From NCBI GenBank assembly GCA_963930775.1, contig OZ005699.1, positions 8,577,501 through 8,641,500 of the forward strand: DNA of 64,000 nt, written 5' to 3'. The notes beneath the pieces are model-generated. The model ran no database searches, was not told where the DNA came from, and saw nothing but the letters and a program-made list of their open reading frames with translations. This DNA is from Cliona cf. orientalis (taxonomy: Eukaryota > Porifera > Demospongiae > Clionaida > Clionaidae). The translations under genes and the position numbers were made by a program. This document shows positions 1 to 10,490 of this stretch, one piece after another; the first letter of the stretch is position 1; every line of letters begins with the position of its first letter.

Positions 1-190
1 AATGGCAAATGTTTATGCTTTCAATTTGATTTAACAACTATAGTGATGGATAATATTATTTATTATTCCTTGCGTACTCTATAACCATCAAAAGTTAACT
101 CAATTAAGTTGCACATGTGTACCTTAACTCACCATTCACTGTTTTTGTTGTTAGTTATTAGCTGTTGAATTTTGTTTTTGTTGTTTGCAG
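1..190. other. Intron of gene A (left edge)
   Basis: AT-rich sequence ending in the acceptor TTGTTTGCAG at 181-190. From about 121 on it matches the intron before the equivalent exon of gene D (34470-34541), so it belongs to the A/D duplicated block. The upstream exons of gene A lie outside the window. Confidence 0.7.
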
Positions 191-3100
191 TGGAACGATC
201 TATTCCAAATCCACCAACTGACCTTCAAATCTCGGATGATCTTGACACACGAGTTGGATTTTTTGGACATGCGATTCTCAACATCTCCTGGCAGAGACCA
301 CAAAGTATAATAATATAACATACATTTATAATACAGTATCACCACTAGCTACTACTGTTAGCTCTTTACTCCCATACACTGCAGATAGTGTATTTTTGGA
401 AAACTTTACTGTGAGTATATCTCCCACGATGGACGATACTGCAACAGTGTGTGGTAGTGACACCATGAACATCACAGTATCATCAGTAAGTCGGATGTAT
501 AGTATGAACATGCATACAGAGAAGTATATACATACGTGAATTTTAGTGTAAGATAAAATTAATGGCTACTTGCATACTTGTAGAGTTCAATGTGTACAAC
601 AGCTGAGTTGCTTACTGAAATTACAGAATGATAATTTTGCTTGCACACTGAATAGTGAACGGCACTACTTGTCTGTGGTAAAAATGTAGTGACAATCACT
701 AACATTTTGTCACAGATAATATCACTACCAAGTAGTGATATTCACTATTCATTATTACAGTGTGTGTATGCGGAATCAAATTGTATTGATGACTACAGTG
801 GGAAATTTGCATACATATCGTATGGGGAAAAAAATTTGAAATCCTGAATCTCACAACACACGGTGGATACTGGTAACTATTTTAGCATTTTATGTACCAA
901 GTAATTACATCTTTGAGTGGTCTACTATATTATTATGAAGAGATCTATCAGCATGAGTCCTTTGCTGCATATGCTATCTTGATAATTAATAGGAGAGCTC
1001 TATGGGAATGGTCTTGCAGCTTAGAGCACATTAATTATTATTCTGTGGGGTTTTGTGGCCAGATAATTATATGAAAATTTGCGCCAACAACTTAAATAAT
1101 TTTCTCAGTGTCTACAGTGTTTGTACATACAGGTTCAGAGTTGTGTATGCATAGACTGATCGTTAGATTATGAGCAAGGTTTGTGTATTCACAGCAGTGG
1201 TACTCCCCTCCCAACTTCAAAGATCTTGATTATCAGATTGTCTCAGTACATAATAGTAGCTAATGTGTGACATGTGTGCTTTGGTTTACGACTTTGAGTA
1301 ACCTTTCAGTCAAAGCAACAACAAGCTAGATCATGATCGATTAAATTGTTTGTGGAGAAGCTATCAAATTATCAGATCTGTACTGCATCTAGCTTTCATG
1401 TTCAAAGTGCTCTATATATAACATAATACTGCTCAAGATGATCTGCTAGATACTCTGGCTACCTACTAGTTTCATTCTTATCATGCCGCTGCTGGTGAAC
1501 GCTACATATAATATATTAGATTTTTATACAAGGTTTGCTTTCTACGGTGTCATAGTTGTTACTCTCTTTGGACTTGTAAGGAATATGTGTTGCTTGTTTA
1601 CTAATTTGGTTCCGTTGCTTTCCTTCTAGTTGTTTACAGCATCATAGCCGCTGCGTTTGCATGCCGTTGGTTTCAGAAATAAGCCAATATCTGCTATTCC
1701 CATTTCAGTGTAATCAACAGCCACGCGGAATAGCACATTTCTAAACACATTATGTTTTATACGAATGTAAATATTTATCAGAAGTTTGTATACCCACCCC
1801 ATGCACTGCTTGAATAACACGATGTCATAATAATATTATTGATTCACAGAATGAAACATGTATCCTTGTGGAGGCTGAATCGCGTTTCTCCTTACCAGTG
1901 ATAAACTGCTCCTACAGGATTGATGTAAATACGTACTGTTTTCATTTTCACACTTTTAATTATTACGGTATTGCTTTGTTTTTCACAGGTTTATTCCGTG
2001 GGACCTGATGGGTGCAGTGAACCATTAAGTTCGGATGGACCTTATAGCATAGAAACAGTCTGTAAGGATAATAAATTTTAGCATTTACATGCACTCTTTT
2101 ATTGCACTCAGCATACCAGAAAAACTATCATCCAACTAGCCTTGCATGCATACAGACAGACCTGGATGTTAAACTGGTGTTATTTTTCACAATTTTCTAC
2201 CTACTTATGTACTAACAGTTTGGTCCCTCTCATTCTTAATTAGTGCTACTATAGATATAGCTAACCACTGCATTTTTGTTACACCTGCAGTTAGCAGGGA
2301 TTACATTGGATTTGAATGTGAGAGAATATGGGACTCTGAGAATTTTTGGTTCTCATTTAAGTACATCTGGGACCTACCACCTTATATTCTTGACGATAAT
2401 GTCATCATTGGATCAACACTCATACCCAAGTGGCTGGTCATGGATTCAAGTCAGCGCACTTCAGCGAAAACAAAATTTAATGACATGATGGCAAGTCGTT
2501 TCGTCTTCTTTCCATTTGAGAAGGTAGCTATATTATATAAATTATTATTGTGATGGGCTATTTTTAGTTCTTCTATTACATCACTCTACAGGATGATTCA
2601 GGTGTTGTATCGTACATTCTTGATACTAATAACACAGACGCTCACGCTGGACCCCGAGGGGTGGAGTATCACAGGCCTCGGCCTGCCGACAGTAATCTTA
2701 TGTACTTATTTGAGGTGAACATGTAGATCTAAGCTAGCTACTAGACAACACCAGGGCAACCACCCATGCACTCTCGAGTAAGCACCCATTCCTGGATAAG
2801 TGCCCAAGGATTCCTAGGCTAGCTCGCCAGACTAAAGAATCCCTTGATATCCCAGGCAAGTATCCTCTCTTATAGGTACAAATCATATAAATTTCCATGT
2901 GTAATGTCTTGAGTTATGTATATTTAATTGCCCATGTATAGCTAAGGCTGCTTACATGCACCTGGGTGTCTACGGTAGCTATAGCTATATTACATTAATT
3001 TTTTTTACTTTAGGCTAATGTGACGTGGAATGACAGCAACATTCCGTACGTTCCTCCAAGACTTACATCATTTGGATTCGACTATGAATGTAGTCTCAGC

Positions 3101-6100
3101 ACTCTCTCTCCCCCACCTAGTCCAGTCACGAACCTTGAACTTGAATCATATAATATTAGACAATTTGATATCACACTGATGCTTAGGTGGTCCCCCCCTT
3201 CCTTTCCAAATGGATTATTGGCCCCCTATGATGTGTGTGTTGGTAAAATGCCCCTTGGACTTACACAAGAGCCAGAGTTAGGGAATAATCTTGCTAGTAT
3301 GCATTACTGTGGTACTATTGATGAAGATTCGAATGGCACAGTGAAATTGACATATCTTGATCGTGGTGATTCCGAGGATGTCTACATTCAAGTAAGCTTA
3401 AAAATTCTATCGTATTTAGAATTGAGAGTTGTCTCCATGATACTAGATGCGTGCACACAATATGTTTGTACCGGGCAATTGGAGTGACCCTGTTATTATC
3501 TCGAGAGGTAAGCGTCTTCCTTCATTAATTGCAGGGGGTCTTACTCCTTTGCATATAATTGTCAGTGTGATAGCTTGCGTTTGCATGATTATTAAAATTA
3601 ATGCGTAAATCTTAATTTCATTCTCAGTTGCTATCTGTAAAAAAGCAAATGAAGATTCTCTGTGGAAAACCCAACTGTTCAATAAATTATTTGCCAACAT
3701 TTTGGTTAGTTCCTCATACAGGTCATCGCAGGTTCCACAGAGAATCTTTGTTTGCTTAATTTTGAGTTTCATCTGTGACTAATTACTGAACGTATACCAC
3801 CATAATTACCTCCTGCACTCACTGCATTTCACTACATGTACAGCTGCTACCACGGAATCTACAGTTATAGCTAGCCAAGAGCCTGCAGCAAAAACATTTC
3901 CAGGTATACTAACCTGCTAGCTGTATATATTATGTTTATGCTTCTGTCAGGAAGGAAGGGCTGAATAGAAATGACAAACTGTGAGATATCTGTATCTATA
4001 AACAAGGCTGCATTGCTGTTGTTACCAACTATAATATTGTATGATACTATATTATACACAAGCTAGTGCACTAGTTTCTCGCTAAACACAATGATGATGA
4101 AAACTAGTGATACACATGCACACATACACACAAACTTATTCTCTTTCTCCCTTGCTTCCCTCTGTCTCCCTCCCCCCCCCCCCCCCCCCTGTCGTTCTCT
4201 CTCTCTCTTCCTCTCCCTCTCCCTCCCTTCTCTCTTTCTAGTAGCCATTGTGGTGGGTCCATCTATCAGTGGCTTAATCCTCTTATCTCTACTGATGTGC
4301 TGTGTGTGCCTGTGTGTCTGCTATGTAAGAATATTAAGAAAGCGGAAAAGGATGTGGAAAATAGCACAGGTAAGTGCAATTATGAGGTCATGAACCACGG
4401 TTTTTGAACATCAGCTTGTACTCTCATGTGGGGGGCATAGATCACCTTGTATAGTTAAAGTGTTTCAAATTATAAGGATTAGCTATACCATTAAAATTTC
4501 AACCATCGCTTGTGACTTTTATCCGATAAAACTCACAAGTGATGGTCAAAATTGAATGGCTGTCTTTGTATAGTCCAGAGTCAGCATCTTGGCTTGAAGG
4601 AAGGTAGTATATTATAATATGTTATTCACTCATTGACAATCAAGGATGGTGCAGTGAGAGCTGCACTCTGCCATATGCTGGCAATCACGGTTGTTTGTTT
4701 CACAGTTGTTAGCTACTGGTATACAATGCTGCCACTATCGACCAAATTATTATGCTATAGGGACTTCACCAACTGAATCTGCATGGATTAAAATTTTCAT
4801 GCAGTTTACAAAGCTACAGCATTTGTATCACAATTGTGAATATCAAATTGACAATGTAGCTGTATTGAATTGTGGGATGGGGTATAATAATAATAATAAT
4901 ATGGTATCTGCTCAATCCTCTGGTGACTATCGCAGAGCATGCAAGCGCATGGTACAGTTGATTTACTGTCTTGAGTATTAAAAACATCGATTTTGTTGTT
5001 AGTACCAGTCTGAGATTTAATGAACTTGGTAAAAAAAATCATAAATTATATAAGGAAACTTTCATTATACTACATTAATGTTGAGCATTATCAAATTCGT
5101 ACTAGAACTGGTAAACTTATGTACTATGCACTTAATTATTATTGCAATGTTACAGGATTATCATGACCCTATGTTTGATAGTGGACCAAAGAAACATATG
5201 TTTGAGCGAATGATGTCCGATACTCCCCTTCTGATGTCACCGCAGATGGACGAGTGGGAAATCCCCGCCAATGAGGTCATCATGGAGAAGCAACTAGGAG
5301 AAGGAGCGTTCGGCGAAGTCTACAAGGGAGTCATCAAATGTCCGATCGTTAATCCGAAAGTGAAACTGTCCGCTAAAAATCCCATTTGTACTCCAGTAGC
5401 TATCAAGCTGCTAAAATGTGAGTACTGAGAATGAGTTTCTTTAAATATTATGTGATTTGAATAATATTATATGCAATTGTATGTAGTGTCTGCCAAAGGA
5501 AGTGAGAGGCAGGACTTCATCTCAGAGATTGAGATGATGAAGAAGGTAGCTGAGGGTCAGAATGCTCATGTGGTTGGTCTCCTTGGCTGTGTCACCATCC
5601 AGGAGCCACTCTGCCTTATCACAGAGTTCGTCAAATTTGGGGACCTTCTCTCCTATCTCAGGACCAACAGAAGAATGGTACATAATACCATAATTAATCA
5701 AGGTCTCAGGATTTGAGATGTAGAGGTAGCCACCTAAGCTTCAAGAGGGTTCTGTGTCTGGAAAGCTATCCATAATGAGAGTCCATGGAAGGATCACTTT
5801 CTGCTAAATTATGCTACAGTTGTAGTAGAGAGGTGGGGTGGGGTGGGATGGTTTTCCGGCAACCAAGAAATAAGTAAACTATGATAGCCCCTGCTTCCTG
5901 AAATTCTGACTGCACCCCTGGGATGAGGATAGCTAAAATTAATCAATTCTTTGACCTAGCTTTTATTGTGTAGTACACAAACTGTGGCACGGATGAGGAT
6001 GCAGTTAATGATGCATACGTGAAACTTGGAAATGTCTCTTCAGTGGACCTGGTCTCCTTTGCCTATCAAATTGCCACGGGAATGGTAAGCAATTTTGAAA

Positions 6101-7420
6101 TTGTATGATTATTCTGAGTGAATGATCATTAACATTCTATGTACAGGAATACCTCTCCAGTCTTGGGATCATTCATAGAGATCTTGCTTGTAGGAATATC
6201 CTAATCGATGATGGAAAGGTGTTGAAAATCAGTGATCTTGGAATGTCTCGTGAAACGGATGAGATTTATGTTCAGAAGCGGACAGGCCGTGTTCCACTGA
6301 AGTGGATGGCCATTGAGTCCATCATTGCTAGAGAGTTCACATCAGCTTCAGATGTCTGGTCTTATGGTGTTATCCTCTGGGAAATTGGCACTCTGGGTAT
6401 GTGTGTGATCGAAAGCTCATTCTATATTGTGGAAGAATGAGAACACTAATTTTGTTTCATGACAATACTATAGGTGGGTTTCCTTATCCAAGTATTCAAA
6501 ATGAAGATCTCCTTCCAATGCTCAGGAGTGGATATCGAATGGAGAAGCCAGATAACTGCTCCCCTGACGTGTAAGTCACTGCATTAAAGTGTGTAGAACT
6601 GAAAAGCTATACTAGCCTGATCAAAGTAAACTAGGACTAGAGATGTTTACGTTCTTGTAGGTATGAAATAATGAGGATGTGCTGGGTAGAGGATCCATGG
6701 AAACGACCTACTTTCTCGGATCTGAGAAGCAAATTCGATGCCATGCTACTTGCTGAGAGAAACAATGAATATATCGACCTCCGTATCAACAACGACAAGC
6801 CTTACTATAGGCTGGACACCGCAGCTACGCTTCAAGCAACCGCTAACAGCAGCAGCATGCCACAGCAACAACAAGCATCCTCCCACGCCGGTGTAACTCG
6901 TCAAGGTAGCTTCCTTCTCTCTCAGTTTGCCACCAAAGAGCCCTCTCCAAAGCCATTGCCAACGCCTGATTTGTCTCCAAGTCGTAAATCACAGATCAGC
7001 GGTGGTGGCGCTTCTGAATCAGCTCAATTCAGCCCTGGTAGGAAGCCAGGTATGAGTCTGGCTACATCCTCGCATTCCGTCGGTGCTCACTCTTACAGTG
7101 GAGGTGATCAGCAAGCAAGTGCACTAGATTCTGAAAGAAGAAGCCTGGAAAGGGGGAGAGATCGTACACCACTCGAGAATGGACGTCCTTCCAGCTTGCT
7201 TCTTCCTCAGGAACGGGAGAGGAGAGAGAAACAGAAGCAGAACCCTTACGTCGATGAGCCTTCGAGAGCAGCTGCCACTACGCTGGCTCTTCCTAACAGC
7301 AATGGTATCCATACGAGGCTAGGGAGTGATGGAGCTATTGAGATGAGTCATCTTGGGAGAAGCAGTAACAGCGTGTCAAGGGGAGAGTGCCCCGAGATAC
7401 AGATTACTGGTGAAGACTAA
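191..7420 (+). CDS. Gene A: receptor tyrosine kinase with FN3-like ectodomain (5' partial)
   Basis: Single-pass plasma-membrane receptor that would phosphorylate protein tyrosines on ligand binding. Exons: 191-304, 385-485, 1850-1924, 1989-2061, 2291-2523, 2592-2714, 3014-3391, 3447-3507, 3844-3903, 4242-4369, 5156-5417, 5487-5677, 5974-6084, 6147-6396, 6474-6570, 6661-7420; all GT-AG and in frame, 1004 codons plus TAA. Order: FN3-like domain (191-2061), a second beta-rich domain (2291-2714), FN3 domain ending in GNWSDP (3014-3507), Thr/Ser stalk (3844-3903), transmembrane segment followed by RKRKR (4242-4369), kinase (about 5260-6760), tail. Kinase marks: GEGAFG 5297-5314, VAIK lysine 5405-5407, HRDLACRN 6174-6197, DLG instead of DFG 6234-6242, [19 protein letters not shown]. 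The motif set resembles RET/FGFR-type kinases (established family knowledge; subfamily is inference). The tail has NEYIDL right after the kinase and NPYVD further on, both plausible SH2 docking sites. The 5' end, with signal peptide and Cys-rich domain, is outside the window. Confidence 0.9.
4150..4241. repeat. Pyrimidine microsatellite before the TM exon of gene A
   Basis: A long C run and (CT)n/(CCCTCT)n tract running straight into the acceptor TTTCTAG of the transmembrane exon. The gene D copy (about 38980-39057) keeps the CT tract but has only a short C run, so the length changed after the duplication. The tract probably serves as an extended polypyrimidine tract. Confidence 0.75.
5790..5930. 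repeat. Intron repeat with GGTGGGGTGGGGTGGGAT core
   Basis: A block starting near GGATCACTTTCTGCTAAATT, with a G-rich core and ending at CTGACTGCACCCCTGGGATG. It recurs at about 23838-23995 (kinase relic), 34350-34475 (before gene D exon 8) and 40580-40705 (same intron in gene D). Family unknown. Confidence 0.6.
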
Positions 7421-7622
7421 TGAAACGAGTATGTGTGTGTGGAACAATTTTAGCACCTAAACGATGATCATTGTGTGCTTTTGTTATTTTTGCATTAGCT
7501 ATGACTTTTCTCATCATGCAATGTCATACAGTAGTAGTTATGAATCCCCTGTAATCAAAATTTAATGATGGTGATTTAGCACAAAAGAATGTGGATATGC
7601 ATAGGCATTAATTACTTTCACA
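7421..7622. other. 3' flank of gene A
   Basis: Probable 3' UTR and spacer. The first ~60 nt after the stop match those behind gene D (42221 on) and behind the kinase relic (27898 on). No AATAAA lies near the stop codon; the first one seen is at about 8241. Confidence 0.4.
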
Positions 7623-7975
7623 AACTAGAGCTCTATAGAGCACATACCCCGCGTGCTGCAGGGTCGATCATTGGATGTAGAGAGCTCGAACTCCATGCAT
7701 GTCCATTGACGACCTTTACCTACATATTGTGCCAGGTAATGCGCATGAGCACATGGTGGGTAGTGTTGATAGGCGTGGTCAACAAAATGCAGTATTTGCG
7801 ACGATCATGGACCTTGCCAAACGATTCGAAGCACAATGAAGCCAATTTTTCGACGATATCGACGGATATGCTATACTTACGAGTCGCTCAGACGCCCGGT
7901 AGATTTTCAGATCTGGCGATTTTCGATGACAGCGATTACTTTACCCCTTGCGCATGCGCGCGGGATAATTATGGG
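7623..7975. repeat. Dispersed repeat, AGAGCTCTATAGAGC family
   Basis: Starts with AACTAGAGCTCTATAGAGC followed by ACATACCCCGCG. It contains a TTGACGACCTTTACC block and ends in a GC-rich terminus, ACCCCTTGCGCATGCGCGC. Further copies lie at 9461-9811 (inverted), 11033-11434, 21083-21786, 33223-33545 and about 55600-55895 (inverted). No coding capacity; class unknown, probably a non-autonomous DNA transposon. Confidence 0.65.
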
Positions 7976-7978
7976 CTA

Positions 7979-8077
7979 TTACCGGTGTCATAAAATTTTG
8001 GGGACCCCACGAAAATGGGGATCCCGGGTCCCCATTTTCATTATAATTCCCCAAAATTTTATACTGTGACACCGGTA
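7979..8077. repeat. Perfect-looking fold-back
   Basis: The left arm reads ACCGGTGTCATAAAATTTTG and the right arm ends CCAAAATTTTATACTGTGAC then ACCGGT. The loop is itself nearly palindromic around GGGGATCCCGGGTCCCC. Likely a very short MITE; could form a cruciform. Confidence 0.75.
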
Positions 8078-9050
8078 CTAGCTAGCTACAGCAAAAGCCA
8101 GTGAAGCCTTATACACCGACCCAAGTAAGTAATAATATTTGTTGGGTGTGTGAACTACTATTAGTCTGTAGCTAGCTATGTGATGCCTGGTAAGGTAGCT
8201 ACATTGTAGCTCTCTTGCCTCATCTGGGCATTCTGTGAGGAATAAACGAACATAGCTAATATTATGAGCACTGCGATGTATTATGAATTAATATAACTTC
8301 AGTCAGTACACAGCACAGGAACTGATACAGAAAATTTGCATGGAAGGTGGCTGATGGTGTGGCTATCTATAGTAAACCATACTGGTGCAAAGGGGGTGCC
8401 GGGCTGGTTAATTATAATGGTGAACATCTCCTATACTACGTTGTATAATAAAAATTTAATTTACTGAAGGGGGTGGCTAGCCACCCTATTCATCCCACAC
8501 TAGCTACGTACTCTGATCGTATCATTGACTGATCCTCTAAATTAGAGGACATGTTCTCTATAATAATAATATTATTATGTGGATAGACATGTGCATGCTG
8601 CGAGGCTATGATAGCTGATAGCCACTCTCACGTAAGGGATGCTGCCCTCCCTGCACAGGTAGCTATCGTAGGTGAGTTCTATAATTTCCCTTGATATATC
8701 AATACCCTGTGATGCCTATCAAAATAACAGTAACTGCCTTACACTGTGTGAAGGATGTACCTGTTTATTGCATAGTAGTACATTGTGCTCCACGAAAATT
8801 AATTATATTCATGGCGGTAGTTCAAAGTGTTCAGTGCTTAGAATCGAGTTTCATAAAAAAAGACAGTACAGATTGTCTGTGGCGATATTTAGCATTAATT
8901 CAAGTAAGACACACTCCTATTCCATCATGGGTAGCTATATACAGAGCTTTGCAATGGTAATGGGAAGAGGGGAATGGACCAGGTGTGTTTTCCTACCACT
9001 AGAGTGACTAATTGGATTGTGGACAACTGTACAGCCAGCTCAGCGCAGCC
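8078..9050. other. Intergenic spacer without recognised content
   Basis: AT-rich and rich in TAGCTAGCT-type words. Two overlapping open frames near 8672-9007 have no recognisable domain, no paralogue in the window and no splice-consistent partner, so no gene is called. Confidence 0.5.
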
Positions 9051-9054
9051 TAGG

Positions 9055-9460
9055 GAATGCACTCAGTACAGTAACTGTGTAGTACACAGCTGCAGTGCAG
9101 TGCAACCATAATAGGGATGGTGTGGTTTTGACTAAGGCCAGTGGTACAGCTAGGGACTGTACGTAGTACACAGCTGCAGTCTAGTGATTGTGCTGCAATA
9201 CTCAGATTGTGCGCATGATTACCTGTTTTCATTTCTGTTTCCTTCCATTTTGGCACATTCTACTTAGTGCAACTGTTAGCTAAATGGTGGCAGGCAATTT
9301 TGACCCTTCTGCTATGTGTAGTACACAGCTGCAGTCCAATGGTAATAGGAAATGGTGTGGTTTTGTACTACTAGGTGACTAATTGGATTATGGCCAACTG
9401 TATATCTAGTACACAGCTGCAGTCCAGTGATTATGTAATTGTGTGCATTATTACCTATTT
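9055..9460. repeat. Diverged tandem repeats with GTAGTACACAGCTGCAGT
   Basis: The word TAGTACACAGCTGCAGT occurs at about 9082, 9167, 9319 and 9408, each followed by similar text. A related block without it lies at 9800-9990 and shares TTTCTGTTTCCTTCCATTTT and GGCAGGCAATTTT. The spacing is irregular, so these are old duplications rather than a satellite. Confidence 0.6.
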
Positions 9461-9811
9461 TTACCCCGCACGCATGCGCAAGGGGTAATGTGATCAGTTT
9501 TATCTGTCGTCTGTTGTTGTCTGTCGTTAGCACAAAAATCACCAGATCTGGATATCTAGGCATCTGAGCAACTCGTAAATACAATGTATCCATAAATATC
9601 ACTGAAAAACAAGCGTTGCAAATACTGCGTTTTGTTGGCCATGCCTATGGACACTACCCACTATGTCCTCTCTGCTCATGCACACAACCTGGCACAATAA
9701 TATTATGTAGGTAAAAGTCGTCAACAGGCTGCAAGCTCTCTGACCAGATAGATATGCTCTGACATCAATGCTGCAGCGCGTGCCGGGTATGTGCTCTCCA
9801 GAGCTCTAGTT
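9461..9811. repeat. Inverted copy of the AGAGCTCTATAGAGC repeat family
   Basis: Begins TTACCCCGCACGCATGCGCA and ends in the reversed GTGCTCTCCAGAGCTCTAGT terminus. It carries the TCGTCAAC block in reverse relative to 7623-7975. Confidence 0.6.
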
Positions 9812-10420
9812 ATTTCTGTTTCCTTCCATTTTGGTGTGTTCTACCTAGTGCATGATGGCAGGCAATTTTAACCCATCTGCTATTGGATCCAGGGGAATGG
9901 TGTGGTTTTGGTGACTAATTGGATTGTGGCCAACCATTCAGCTAGGGACTGTACACAGTGATTGTGCTGCAATGCTGATTGTGCACATGCGCGTGTGCAC
10001 GTGCGCCTATTTTCATTTCTCTTTCCTTTTATTTTGCAACTGTACGTGCATGTTAACCGATTATGGGCAGGATTGTACGGGTCAATTGAACTTTGAACTC
10101 CGATATTTTTAATGTAAAGAACAAAGCGTCCTATAAACAAGCTTATTGTAGCTAAGTGACCGGCCTTAGCTACCTCTAAAGGCTTTGTTGACAACTACAT
10201 AAGTCGCCATGAGCGTCATATTCTCCTATCCTACTGTACACTGTTGAACTAAATGTAGTAGCGTCTAAAAGCTTAGAAGCCTACTTACCTCGAACATGGC
10301 TACTGTCTTCAAGTCTAAAATCTTCAATCCACAAAATAAGAAGCAAGCGTACATTGAGGGATTTTTCCTTGGAAGCAGTCCATAATCTCAGGGAGGAACT
10401 TTTTTATGGCAATCAAGCAT

Positions 10421-10474
10421 GTCACCAAATAGCTAGGCTTTGCCCTGTGGTTTAAATACCCACCTACAGTACAG
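10421..10474 (+). promoter_or_regulatory. Candidate core promoter of gene B
   Basis: A ~50-nt block containing GCCCTGTGGTTTAAATAC then CACCTACAGTACA lies just upstream of the gene B start. It is nearly identical to 28503-28552 upstream of gene D, although the sequence around it differs. TTTAAATA could act as a TATA element. The ATG is only about 40 nt further on, so the 5' UTR would be very short if this is right. Promoter role is inference. Confidence 0.4.
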
Positions 10475-10490
10475 CTGCCAAATCGCTATC

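Noticed and set aside
1626-1820. Minus-strand ORF conserved at 36485-36679
   Set aside because: It lies in an intron of the A/D duplicate, and intron text around it is equally conserved. No domain, and no counterpart in B or E.
4063-4393. Overlapping Arg/Gly-rich and Ser/Leu-rich ORFs on both strands
   Set aside because: Produced by the C-run and CT microsatellite; the real coding part is only the TM exon 4242-4369.
9055-9460. CRISPR-like repeat array
   Set aside because: Repeat spacing is irregular, the flanks are also similar, and the genome is eukaryotic.
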